Assembly: GCA_002319815.1 (NCBI GenBank)
Contig: DCFR01000006.1
Coordinates: forward strand, 6,744 to 30,458
DNA length: 23,715 nt
DNA from: Megamonas sp. UBA1799
GTDB taxonomy: Bacteria; Bacillota; Negativicutes; Selenomonadales; Selenomonadaceae
Reading direction: 5' to 3'
Shown here piece by piece: positions 14,786 to 22,074 of the stretch. Below the pieces are notes generated by a model. It had not been told where the DNA came from and ran no database searches. It was given only the letters and a program-made list of their open reading frames with translations. The first letter of the stretch is position 1; the number at the start of each line of letters is the position of its first letter. The translations under genes and the position numbers were made by a program.

Positions 14786-16441
14786 TTACATCTTGTCCGG
14801 CGCAGAAACGCCCAAAATTGCCAAAGCATAACGAATGACCTCGCGCGTCTCGCCAACCAACGCCAAACGAGCCGCCGCCAAAGGCTGATCCACACCCATG
14901 ATGCGGCACTGGCTGTAGAAACTGTGGAAAGTGCTGGCCAGGTCATACACATAGCGGGCGATGCGCTGCGGCGCATAATCCGCTGCCGCGCGTTCCAGTT
15001 CCTCCGGATACGCTTCAATTTTCTTAATCAAGGCAATTTCCGTTGCATCGGTAAGCAAAGACAGCTGCGGTACCGGACCGACCTCCAGGCCCGTTTCCGC
15101 CGCCTGCCGGAAGATACTGCAAATACGGGCATGCGCATACTGAATATAATAAACCGGATTCTCGTTCGACTGCGACTTTGCCAGATCCAGATCAAAATCC
15201 AGCTGGCTGTCCAACGAACGCATAATAAAGAAATAACGGGCCGCATCCGTCCCAACCTCATCAATGAGTTCAGCCAATGTCACACTATCCCCAGTGCGCT
15301 TGGACATCTTGACCAGCTCGCCGCCGCGATAAAGGCTGACCATCTGCAGCAGCAATACCTTGAGGTGATCCGGGTTATAGCCGAGCGCCGCCATGGCGGC
15401 CTTTACCCGGCAGACATAACCGTGATGATCTGCGCCCCAGATATTGATGACCGTACCAAAACCGCGTTCGAATTTATTCCGGTGATAGGCAATGTCGGCG
15501 GCCAAATAAGTAGGCACGCCATTCTCCCGAATGACCACGCGGTCTTTATCATCGCCATACGCCGTAGATTTCAACCAAAGAGCACCATCCTTTTCGTAGA
15601 TATTCCCATTCTTCTGAAGAACTTCCACGGCTTCCCGAACAGCATCCGGATGCAATGTGCGTTCACTGAACCACACATCATAATGAACATTGAACGCCGC
15701 CAGATCCTCCTTGAGCGCCGCCAGCTTCTCCTTAAGCGCCAGCTCCCGGAAAATGGTCAGCCGTTCTTTTTCTTCCATATGAAGATATTTATCGCCGTCT
15801 TTTCTGATGATGCGTGCCGCGGTATCAATGATATCATCCCCGTGATACCCATTTTCCGGAAAAGCCACCGTCTGGCCAAACTTTTCCAGATAGCGGGCAT
15901 TAACCGATGCTGCCAAATTATCGATCTGATTGCCGGCATCATTAATATAATACTCGCTCTCGACCGGATAGCCAGCCGCCCGCAGCAAATTCACCAGTGC
16001 GCTGCCGGTCGCCGCCCCGCGCCCATGGCCCACATGCAGCGGTCCGGTCGGATTCGCACTCACATACTCCACCTGAATCTTCGGCACATCTTTCAGCGGC
16101 AGCTTTCCATAGGCGCTGCCCTGCGCCATCGCCTGTGCCAGCGTATCATAAAGCACATCCGCCTTTAAATAGAAATTAATAAATCCCGGACCGGCAATCT
16201 GTATATGATCCAGCCAGCTGCCATGAATCCGCTCAGTGAGTACTTCCGCAATCTTACGTGGATTCATATGAAAGGCCCGTGCCGACTGCATCGCAAAATT
16301 CGTGGCAAAATCACCCAGTTCCTTTTTAGGCGGAACCTCCAACACGATTTCCGGCAGCTCTCCTGCGGGAAACACATCCTCGGCCATCGCTTTTTCTGCC
16401 GCATCTTGAATGGCCTGCATCAGAATCTCTTTGATTTCCAA
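14786..16441 (-). CDS. argS: arginyl-tRNA synthetase
   Basis: This class I aminoacyl-tRNA synthetase charges tRNA-Arg. The 551-residue protein has the N-terminal Add1 domain (to about 100), the HIGH-type signature in ANPTGPLHVGHGRGAATG (near 130-145), YINDAGNQIDNLA, the KMSK-type loop KMSKRTGDSVTLAELIDEVG near 378, and the C-terminal DALR anticodon-binding domain (YVYDLASTFHSFYSQCRI). A TTG at 16462 would place the ribosome site inside the protein. The TTG at 16441, 7 bases after AGGAGG, is the better start. It follows the DUF1934 gene by 33 bases and precedes rpoE by 45, in one operon. The ywiB-argS pairing is also seen in Bacillus. Confidence 0.97.
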   Translation of the reverse strand: MEIKEILMQAIQDAAEKAMAEDVFPAGELPEIVLEVPPKKELGDFATNFAMQSARAFHMNPRKIAEVLTERIHGSWLDHIQIAGPGFINFYLKADVLYDTLAQAMAQGSAYGKLPLKDVPKIQVEYVSANPTGPLHVGHGRGAATGSALVNLLRAAGYPVESEYYINDAGNQIDNLAASVNARYLEKFGQTVAFPENGYHGDDIIDTAARIIRKDGDKYLHMEEKERLTIFRELALKEKLAALKEDLAAFNVHYDVWFSERTLHPDAVREAVEVLQKNGNIYEKDGALWLKSTAYGDDKDRVVIRENGVPTYLAADIAYHRNKFERGFGTVINIWGADHHGYVCRVKAAMAALGYNPDHLKVLLLQMVSLYRGGELVKMSKRTGDSVTLAELIDEVGTDAARYFFIMRSLDSQLDFDLDLAKSQSNENPVYYIQYAHARICSIFRQAAETGLEVGPVPQLSLLTDATEIALIKKIEAYPEELERAAADYAPQRIARYVYDLASTFHSFYSQCRIMGVDQPLAAARLALVGETREVIRYALAILGVSAPDKM

Positions 16442-16474
16442 AAAACTTCCTCCTATACTCAATTCAAATCCCGG

Positions 16475-16918
16475 TCAGTTTAACCGGCTGTTTTCTCCTG
16501 CTGCCGCACAAATTTCAATATGAAGCTCATTTTGGCTCTGCCATTTTCCATTAATGGCCATTGCATAGTTTATATCAATGTTGCCAGATACCGTACCATA
16601 AATGATGTCAATCGTATTCGTTGTTACCGACAAATCCAGGTTCCCATAAGGCGTACGATAAACGCTGCGGCTTTCCTGCGCGGCCGCAAAACGCTGCTCC
16701 TGATTCACGCTGCCATTGCGCAGCAAAACCATCGTATCCGGCGCAATCTTCAAGATTGTCGCCGCAGCCGCTTTATCTTCCGCCAGCTGATCATCATACA
16801 GCACATAATGCCATCCGTTGCGATAATAATGCCGCCCTTCCGCAACCATTTCAATGCGGCTGGTTTCCCCGGCAGCATCCGTCTGCTGCCCTTTTACTTT
16901 TACAATTACTCTGTCCAT
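16475..16918 (-). CDS. DUF1934 (YwiB-like) beta-barrel protein
   Basis: This 147-residue protein matches the DUF1934/YwiB family, whose structure is a calycin-like beta barrel and whose function is unknown. Features are VIVKVKGQQ at the start, a central YYRNGWHYVLYDD, VLLRNGSVNQEQRFAAAQESRSVYRTPYGNLDLSVTT (the family's most typical stretch), and a closing beta region INYAMAINGKWQSQNELHIEI. There is no signal peptide. The ATG at 16918 follows AGGGGTG. It opens the operon with argS and rpoE and has its own promoter. Location next to argS is conserved in Bacillus, which suggests a translation-linked or merely co-expressed role (inference). Confidence 0.88.
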   Translation of the reverse strand: MDRVIVKVKGQQTDAAGETSRIEMVAEGRHYYRNGWHYVLYDDQLAEDKAAAATILKIAPDTMVLLRNGSVNQEQRFAAAQESRSVYRTPYGNLDLSVTTNTIDIIYGTVSGNIDINYAMAINGKWQSQNELHIEICAAAGENSRLN

Positions 16919-16950
16919 ACAGCACCCCTGAAAAAATAAACACTGTTTCT

Positions 16951-16979
16951 ATTATATCTCAAGGCCTTCCCCTTGCCAA
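16951..16979 (-). promoter_or_regulatory. promoter of the DUF1934-argS-rpoE operon
   Basis: The minus strand reads TTGGCA (16974-16979), a 17-base spacer, then a perfect TATAAT (16951-16956). A perfect 18-bp palindrome lies 4 bases upstream of the -35. Confidence 0.78.
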
Positions 16980-16982
16980 CCA

Positions 16983-17000
16983 TAAAAATCATGATTTTTA
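16983..17000. repeat. 18-bp perfect palindrome upstream of the argS operon promoter
   Basis: TAAAAATCATGATTTTTA is a perfect 18-bp palindrome, between the upstream terminator's T-run and the -35 box. Position and symmetry would suit an operator for a dimeric regulator. As an AT-rich stem without spacer it is less convincing as an RNA hairpin. No regulator is identified. Confidence 0.6.
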
Positions 17001-17034
17001 AAAAAACAACCGGAGGATTTATCCCCCGGCTGTT
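17000..17034 (-). terminator. intrinsic terminator after the CheX-like gene
   Basis: On the minus strand AACAGCCGGGGG (17023-17034) pairs with CCTCCGGTTGTT (17005-17016), giving 12 bp with two G-U pairs and a 6-base loop. A T-run follows. It closes the response regulator/CheX unit. Confidence 0.9.
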
Positions 17035-17096
17035 GCCGGCACAATTGAAAAAAGTTCCCTGCCGCTGCCTGGCAGCCGGCAAAATCGCCGCTTCGT

Positions 17097-17555
17097 TTAT
17101 CGCACCGCGATATCCAGTTCCATAATATGTCCGCCCAGATCCATTTCTACCACCAGATACGAATCATTGCTGATCTTGATCTGAAAATCAGCCCCGATCG
17201 ACAAGCTCGGCGTCGATATATCAACCTCCATACCCATCGCCGCCAGATTCGTCGCCGCATTTGCCGTAAGCATATTAGACATTTCCGAAATAGCACTCTG
17301 CGCCATATCATCAAATTCCGCCACCGGCATCCCCATCATCATAGTCGAGGCAATAAACTTTGCCGTTTCTTCCGTCATATTATAGACAACATTGCCGCGC
17401 AACACTTTCGTAAAACCGACGATCACTGAAACGCCCAGACTTTTCGTTGTCTGACTGCACACGCTTATATTCGCTCGTTTGGGAACAGCAAATCCCATCT
17501 GCGGCATAACGGTCACAAGAGCGTCCACAAACGGATTAACGAGTTTTGCATCCAT
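17097..17555 (-). CDS. CheX-like chemotaxis phosphatase homologue
   Basis: This 152-residue protein resembles CheX, of the CheC/CheX/FliY group that dephosphorylates CheY-P. It starts MDAKLVNPFVDALVTVMPQMGF, as stand-alone CheX proteins do. The stretch SAISEMSNMLTANAATNLAAMG carries the phosphatase signature S-x3-E-x2-N, with a Pro 22 residues after the Asn (one fewer than the published x22 spacing). The end is all beta (SYLVVEMDLGGHIMELDIAVR). A TTG at 17576 would overlap the previous gene. The ATG at 17555, with GGAGGGGG upstream, starts 4 bases after the preceding stop codon, so the pair is translationally coupled. No other chemotaxis or flagellar gene is visible, so its partner is probably the adjacent receiver protein (inference). 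Confidence 0.85.
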   Translation of the reverse strand: MDAKLVNPFVDALVTVMPQMGFAVPKRANISVCSQTTKSLGVSVIVGFTKVLRGNVVYNMTEETAKFIASTMMMGMPVAEFDDMAQSAISEMSNMLTANAATNLAAMGMEVDISTPSLSIGADFQIKISNDSYLVVEMDLGGHIMELDIAVR

Positions 17556-17559
17556 CCTC

Positions 17560-18420
17560 TTACTCCCCCTCCGCAAACCCGAGATTCATACAAATATCCC
17601 CTAACTGTGTCGAAGCCGTAATACGAAACGACGTCAGCTTGGAATTGGCAATGCGGATTTTTTCACCACAAATGGTTCCCGGCGGTGTGATGCGCATTTC
17701 CTTATCTTTAAATATATCATTAATTTTAGAAACACCACGGCCCACGATAATATTTGCCGCTTCTTCAACGGCGTCACTGGCATCGGTCTCATCCAGCTCA
17801 GCTTCCTCCTGATTGAGCAGCACCTGGGAGAACTTCATCATGGTTGCCTGATCCATATAAACGATCGCCCGGCCCATCGGATACCCGGTCAGTCCAATGA
17901 TGACCGCAACGCCGTCCACTTCCAGATAATCGTCCTCATCGACTTCCAGGTCTACCTTACTGTGCACGCCCACCAGACTGAACAGACTCTTGCGCAAAAC
18001 TTTCACAAAAGTCTTCACATAGGATTCCCGCAAAACCGAGATAATTCCGGTCCGATCATGACAAAGCACCAGCAAGGTATCCAGCAGTTCATTCTCACTC
18101 ACTGGTTTCTGCAAGAACGAGCTGATGCCTGCTTCCCTGCCTTTCATAATAAGGCTGGCATCCCGCATAGCGCTGATCATAACAATCTTTGCCTCCGGAT
18201 CAATAGCGCGCAAACGGCGGCTGCACTCAATGCCGTCTGCATCCGGCAAGTTCATATCCATCGTAACCGCTGCCGGACAAAGTTCCTGATAGAGTTCTAC
18301 TGCTTCTGCGGCATTCCGTGCCGTCCCACAGACGACAAAATTTGTTTTGTTCAGGATATCGGTAAGCATGGCACAACTCACGCGGGAATCATCGACAATC
18401 ATGATCCTGATTTTTTCCAT
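17560..18420 (-). CDS. response regulator: CheY receiver fused to a CheX-like phosphatase domain
   Basis: This 286-residue protein has a receiver domain at about 1-125: acidic pair D10-D11, phospho-acceptor D55 in VTMDMNLPDADG, the switch Ser in MISAM, and the conserved Lys in FLQKPV. A CheX/CheC-like domain follows from about 135 (ESYVKTFVKVLRKSLFSLVGV). It contains D-x3-E-x2-N (DAVEEAAN) followed by x22-P, the exact CheC/CheX/FliY phosphatase signature. There is no DNA-binding output domain and no membrane helix. A single protein thus carries both a phosphorylation site and a likely phosphatase for aspartyl phosphate. The ATG at 18420 with AGGTGA upstream begins directly at the first receiver strand; an in-frame ATG at 18450 is less likely. 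I find no convincing promoter. No histidine kinase gene is nearby. Confidence 0.88.
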   Translation of the reverse strand: MEKIRIMIVDDSRVSCAMLTDILNKTNFVVCGTARNAAEAVELYQELCPAAVTMDMNLPDADGIECSRRLRAIDPEAKIVMISAMRDASLIMKGREAGISSFLQKPVSENELLDTLLVLCHDRTGIISVLRESYVKTFVKVLRKSLFSLVGVHSKVDLEVDEDDYLEVDGVAVIIGLTGYPMGRAIVYMDQATMMKFSQVLLNQEEAELDETDASDAVEEAANIIVGRGVSKINDIFKDKEMRITPPGTICGEKIRIANSKLTSFRITASTQLGDICMNLGFAEGE

Positions 18421-18549
18421 ACCATTCACCTGTTTCTTTCGTAGATTCATTTTTATTTTATAGCATATTTCTTAGGGTCTATATTCGCCGTTCATGAAAA
18501 AATCCCTGCCATAGGTCCTTTCTATAGGAAAAATCCTTCTTTAGTATAC

Positions 18550-18591
18550 AAAAAAAAAAGCGCCAGCTCAAGAAAAACTTTTCTCCTGAGC
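18550..18591 (-). terminator. intrinsic terminator after the P-II gene
   Basis: On the minus strand GCTCAGGAGAAAA and its partner ending TTGAGC (18566-18591) form a long stem with G-U pairs. Ten T residues follow (18550-18559). It closes the amt-P-II transcript. Confidence 0.9.
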
Positions 18592-18610
18592 CGCACCTCT
18601 TTTAAAAAAA

Positions 18611-18970
18611 CTATTTTTCATCCATAATGGCTGCATCGCCCTCGACTCCGGTACGGATGCGCACGGCATTCTCCACGTTATAGACAAAGATTTTGCCATC
18701 GCCTACCTGCCCCGTGCGCAGCACCCGCTGCGCCGTCTCAATGACCCGTTCCGTAGGAACTTCACAAACCACAATCTCAACCTTGATCTTCGGCACCAGA
18801 TTAATATGATATTCCTGCCCGCGATAAACCTCGGTATGCCCCTTTTGCAAGCCGCATCCATAAACCTGACTCACCGTCATTCCCTGCACGCCGATGCCAT
18901 TCATGGCTTCCTTCAGCTCATCCAGCTTATTTGGCCGGGTTACAATATCAATTTTTGTGATTTTACGCAT
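18611..18970 (-). CDS. glnK: P-II nitrogen regulatory protein (GlnB/GlnK)
   Basis: P-II proteins are trimeric sensors of ATP/ADP and 2-oxoglutarate. Those encoded beside amt normally plug the ammonium channel under nitrogen sufficiency. The 119-residue protein has the T-loop YGCGLQKGHTEVYRGQEY, including the tyrosine (Y54 here) equivalent to Y51, which is uridylylated in enteric bacteria. It also has LVPKIKVEIVV and the nucleotide-binding GDGKIFVYNVENAVRIRTGVEGDAAI. The ATG at 18970 has AGGAGAG upstream; an in-frame TTG-type start further up overlaps amt and is rejected. It begins 13 bases after the amt stop codon, so the two are co-transcribed. The glnK symbol is preferred from context; glnB is equally possible from sequence. 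Confidence 0.95.
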   Translation of the reverse strand: MRKITKIDIVTRPNKLDELKEAMNGIGVQGMTVSQVYGCGLQKGHTEVYRGQEYHINLVPKIKVEIVVCEVPTERVIETAQRVLRTGQVGDGKIFVYNVENAVRIRTGVEGDAAIMDEK

Positions 18971-18983
18971 ACCTTCCACTCTC

Positions 18984-20378
18984 CTATTTGAGATCCGGAC
19001 TGGTCTCGATTGGGAAAGTCTCTGCCGCCGAAGCAATCGGCGCCATCAAAGGACTCCCCGTCAGAATTGCCTGCGCATAGCCCCGCTCTCCGTGTTCCAC
19101 AATATCCAGACCGGCCACTTCTTCACTCTCCGTTGCCCGCATCGGCAATACGGCATTCACCATTTTATAAAGTACCACCGTTCCCACAATAGCCAGCACA
19201 TAAGCGACCACAATGGAGATAAGCTGCGCTACCAGCAAATCCGAACTGCCATAAAAGAGACCGTCCGCACCTGCCGGATTGACTTCCTTTGTCGCCCAAA
19301 GACCGGTGGCAATAGCGCCCCAGGTCCCGCCGACACCATGCACGCCAAAAGCATCCAGAGAATCATCATAACCGAGTTTTACTTTGACTACCGCCACGGC
19401 CAGATAACAGACGGCACCACCAACAAATCCGATGAGGATCGACGGCATCGGCGCCACAAATCCCGCCGCCGGCGTAATGGCAACCAGGCCCGCTATACAG
19501 CCGGAAGCGGCGCCAAGAATCGTCGGCTTACCGTTATGCAGCCACTCCAGAGCAACCCAGGACAGCGTTGCCGCCGCGGCTGCTGCCTGTGACGTAACAA
19601 ACGCATTGGCTGCCAGTGCATTGGCCCCAAGAGCGCTGCCGGCATTAAAACCAAACCAGCCAAACCAAAGCAGCGCCGCGCCCAGCACGGTCATCGGCAA
19701 ATGATGCGGCAGCATGGGAACCTTGCCATAACCATGGCGTTTCCCCAGCAACAAGCAAAGCGTAAGGGCAGAGACCCCCGAAAGAATATGAATAACCAGA
19801 CCGCCGGCAAAATCCAAAGCTCCCAGCTTGGCTAAAAAGCCACCGCCCCAAACCCAATGCGCCATTGGGTTATAAACCAAAATCGCCCAAAGAAGAATAA
19901 ACAAGGCGAAAGGAGCAAACCGCATGCGCTCTGCAAAAGCTCCGGTAATCAATGCCGGCGTAATCACCGCAAACATACATTGAAAAGCGACAAAAGCCAG
20001 TTCCGGAATCGTACCACCCTCCAAAATCTGCAGGCCGACGCCAGCCAGTCCCATCTTATCCAGACTGCCAATAAAACCATTGATATCTGCGCCGAATGTC
20101 ATGGCATAACCAAGAATCACCCACTCCACCGAGATCATAGCTACGATAAAGAAACTCTGCATGATCGTCGCCAATACATTCTTGCTGCGCACCATGCCGC
20201 CATAAAAGAATCCCAGCCCCGGCGTCATCAAAAATACCAAGGCTGCACTGATCAGCACCCAGGCAGTATCACCGCTGTCCATTTTGGCAGCCTCCGCTGC
20301 ATCCGCTGCGAATCCCGACGGCATCATAAACATCACGCCAAAAAATGCCATAAATCCCAATAACCACATCTTTTTCAT
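18984..20378 (-). CDS. amtB: ammonium transporter (Amt/AmtB)
   Basis: A trimeric membrane channel for ammonium/ammonia uptake. The 464-residue protein starts with a hydrophobic signal-like segment (MKKMWLLGFMAFFGVMFMMPSGFA, probable cleavage after residue 24), as in E. coli AmtB. About 11 membrane helices follow. Family marks are TPGLGFFYGGMVRSKN, the twin pore histidines in YNPMAHWVWGGG and DAFGVHGVGGTWGAIATGLWA, and WFGWFGFNAGSA. The reading frame stays open upstream to 20549, but that part crosses the leader terminators and lacks homology. The ATG at 20378 with GAGAGGATGGG upstream is chosen. P-II follows in the same transcript. Expression is likely controlled through the structured leader described separately. 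Confidence 0.97.
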   Translation of the reverse strand: MKKMWLLGFMAFFGVMFMMPSGFAADAAEAAKMDSGDTAWVLISAALVFLMTPGLGFFYGGMVRSKNVLATIMQSFFIVAMISVEWVILGYAMTFGADINGFIGSLDKMGLAGVGLQILEGGTIPELAFVAFQCMFAVITPALITGAFAERMRFAPFALFILLWAILVYNPMAHWVWGGGFLAKLGALDFAGGLVIHILSGVSALTLCLLLGKRHGYGKVPMLPHHLPMTVLGAALLWFGWFGFNAGSALGANALAANAFVTSQAAAAAATLSWVALEWLHNGKPTILGAASGCIAGLVAITPAAGFVAPMPSILIGFVGGAVCYLAVAVVKVKLGYDDSLDAFGVHGVGGTWGAIATGLWATKEVNPAGADGLFYGSSDLLVAQLISIVVAYVLAIVGTVVLYKMVNAVLPMRATESEEVAGLDIVEHGERGYAQAILTGSPLMAPIASAAETFPIETSPDLK

Positions 20379-20427
20379 TTTAACCCATCCTCTCTCATAA
20401 TGGAAGCACAAACTGTCCTTCCTGATG

Positions 20428-20476
20428 AAAAAGAAAAAGCCCCCTGTATGCAGCCAAAAAATCCAGCCCACACAGG
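20428..20476 (-). promoter_or_regulatory. second terminator-like hairpin in the amt leader
   Basis: On the minus strand CCTGTGTG (20469-20476) can pair with CATACAGG (20443-20450), giving 8 bp with one G-U. GGGC and then TTTTTCTTTTTC follow. The loop is large (18 bases). Its first three bases (CCT) are shared with a smaller upstream hairpin, so the two are mutually exclusive. This arrangement would suit an antiterminator/terminator switch. Confidence 0.5.
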
Positions 20477-20489
20477 ACGCCATTGTCCT
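20474..20489 (-). promoter_or_regulatory. small hexaloop hairpin overlapping the second amt leader terminator
   Basis: On the minus strand AGGAC and GTCCT form a 5-bp stem around the six-base loop AATGGC, with A at loop position 1 and G at position 4. This is the loop rule described for ANTAR-protein target hairpins. ANTAR targets normally have two such hairpins in tandem, and I see only one clear copy. The call is tentative. Confidence 0.3.
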
Positions 20490-20499
20490 TTTTCCTAAA

Positions 20500-20543
20500 G
20501 AAAAGCAAAAACCCCTGCAAAACCGGTACCGGTTTTGCAGGGG
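20500..20543 (-). terminator. strong intrinsic terminator inside the amt leader (32-bp palindrome)
   Basis: Positions 20512-20543 are a perfect 32-base palindrome centred on GGTACC (arms begin CCCCTGCAAAACC). On the minus strand it forms a 14-bp GC-capped stem with a 4-base loop. TTTTTGCTTTTC follows. It starts about 25 bases after the predicted amt transcription start, so it would stop most transcripts as a roughly 65-base RNA unless countered. Confidence 0.88.
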
Positions 20544-20572
20544 CTCCATTGCCTCGCTTTATTGATGTTCTT

Positions 20573-20601
20573 ATTATACCGGCCCCGGACGCCAATGTCA
20601 A
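20573..20601 (-). promoter_or_regulatory. consensus promoter of amt-glnK
   Basis: The minus strand reads a perfect TTGACA (20596-20601), a 17-base spacer, and a perfect TATAAT (20573-20578). No NtrC/sigma-54 site is seen. Such a strong promoter suggests that regulation occurs after initiation. Confidence 0.9.
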
Positions 20602-20637
20602 CCAAAATCCGATGTATTCAAAACTTGATTTTCACCC

Positions 20638-20669
20638 TAAAAAAACGTCCGGTTCAGATTCCCAACCGC
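20638..20669 (-). terminator. probable terminator after the FAD oxidoreductase gene
   Basis: On the minus strand CGGTT and AACCG form a 5-bp stem that overlaps the stop codon, followed by GACG and a run of seven T. The short stem makes it modest, but the T-run and position fit. Confidence 0.45.
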
Positions 20670-22036
20670 GATAAAATCGTACGCGCCACGTAAATACCGC
20701 TTGCACCTGCCTGTGAAAGTCCCCGCGTAACGCCGGCGCCATCCCCGGCGGCAAATACATTCTGAAGCGCCGTTTCCAGTTGATTCGTCAACTCCAGCCG
20801 CGAACTGTAAAACTTGACCTCAACGCCATAGAGCAGCGTATCATCATTCGTCATCCCCGGCGCAATGTGATTCAGCACCTGGATCATCTCCATGATATTG
20901 TCAAGATGACGCTTAGGCAAGACCAGACTCAGATCGCCCGGCGTTGCAGCCAGCGTCGGTTTCGTAAAGCTTTTGGATAAACGATCCGCATCCGTGCGGC
21001 GCCCTTTAAACAAATCGCCGTACCGCTGTACAATGATACCGCCGCCCAGCATATTGGAAAAAGACGCAATTCGCTTGCCGTATTTATAGGGCTCATGAAA
21101 CGGCTCCGTAAAGCGGTTGCTGACCAAAAGAGCAAAGTTCGTATTATGGCTCTGCAGCTTCGGATCACTGTATGAATGTCCATTGGCAGTAATGATGCCG
21201 TCCGTATTCTCCATGACCACCTGGCCGTGCGGATTCATGCAGAACGTCCGCACCAAATCGCCGTAACGCTTCGTACGGTACACCAGTTTTGCCTCATATA
21301 CCTCATCGGTAATATGATTGAAGATCGCATCGGGAACTTCAACCCGCACACCAACATCCACTTGATTATTCACCAATTTGACCCCAAGGCGGCGACACTC
21401 ATCCGTAAACCATTCAGCCCCGGCTCTTCCCGGCGCCACGATCAGATACTCTGCGGCCACTACCTCGCCGTTATCCAGCAACAGCATATTATCGCCCTTA
21501 CCGTCAGTGGCAATCTGCGCTACCGGCGTCAGGAAACGGAACTCCACCTTATCTTTCAAATATTCATACGTCTGCTCCAGCATGCGCAGATTATTTTCTG
21601 TCCCAAGATGACGCACACTGGCATCGAGAAGATGCAGATCATACTCCAACGCCCTTTTTCCCAAAGTGCTCCCTTCCGTCGTAAACACCTTGGCCGGAGC
21701 GCCGTGTTTCATATTGATGGCGTCTACATAACGGATCAGCTCCATAACCTTGTCATCTTCAAGATAATCATTCAGCCAACCGCCGAATTTCGTGGTAAAA
21801 TTATATTTTCCATCCGAAAACGCGCCGGCACCGCCAAAGCCACGCATAATGCTGCACGGTTTACAGTTAATGCAGCTCTTTACCCTACCGGCAGCTATCG
21901 GGCATACCCGGTGATAAATATCCTTGCCGCTTTCCAATACGACAACCTTAAGCTCCGGCTTTTTTTCTACCAGTTCATAGGCCGCAAAAACGCCGGCCGG
22001 GCCCGCGCCAACAATCGCTACGTCATAATTTTTCAT
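20654..22036 (-). CDS. FAD-dependent dehydrogenase/oxidoreductase (COG2509-like)
   Basis: This 460-residue flavoprotein begins with the Rossmann FAD motif VAIVGAGPAGVFAAYEL (GxGxxG at 10-15) and has E35 at the end of the second strand for the ribose. A conserved-looking stretch contains four cysteines, C45, C55, C58 and C61 (CPIAAGRVKSCINCKPC), then MRGFGGAGAFSDGKYN. The C-terminus NVFAAGDGAGVTRGLSQAGASGIYVARTI is the second FAD-binding motif. The overall pattern matches uncharacterised dehydrogenases of COG2509. Substrate and acceptor are unknown. The Cys cluster could hold a metal or Fe-S centre (inference). The ATG at 22036 follows AAGGAGG by 10 bases. It is divergent from putP and has its own promoter. 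Confidence 0.88.
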   Translation of the reverse strand: MKNYDVAIVGAGPAGVFAAYELVEKKPELKVVVLESGKDIYHRVCPIAAGRVKSCINCKPCSIMRGFGGAGAFSDGKYNFTTKFGGWLNDYLEDDKVMELIRYVDAINMKHGAPAKVFTTEGSTLGKRALEYDLHLLDASVRHLGTENNLRMLEQTYEYLKDKVEFRFLTPVAQIATDGKGDNMLLLDNGEVVAAEYLIVAPGRAGAEWFTDECRRLGVKLVNNQVDVGVRVEVPDAIFNHITDEVYEAKLVYRTKRYGDLVRTFCMNPHGQVVMENTDGIITANGHSYSDPKLQSHNTNFALLVSNRFTEPFHEPYKYGKRIASFSNMLGGGIIVQRYGDLFKGRRTDADRLSKSFTKPTLAATPGDLSLVLPKRHLDNIMEMIQVLNHIAPGMTNDDTLLYGVEVKFYSSRLELTNQLETALQNVFAAGDGAGVTRGLSQAGASGIYVARTILSRLGI

Positions 22037-22074
22037 CGATCGTTATCCTCCTTGTACTCATCTTCCAACTCTTC

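Noticed and set aside
14924..16168. 414-codon open frame on the plus strand
   Set aside because: It is antisense to argS, whose motifs are unambiguous. No start signal was found.
18421..18549. c-di-GMP riboswitch or sigma-28 promoter ahead of the response regulator
   Set aside because: Repeated GGATTTTTC-like words are present, but no match to the riboswitch core or to a TAAA-N15-GCCGATAA promoter was found.
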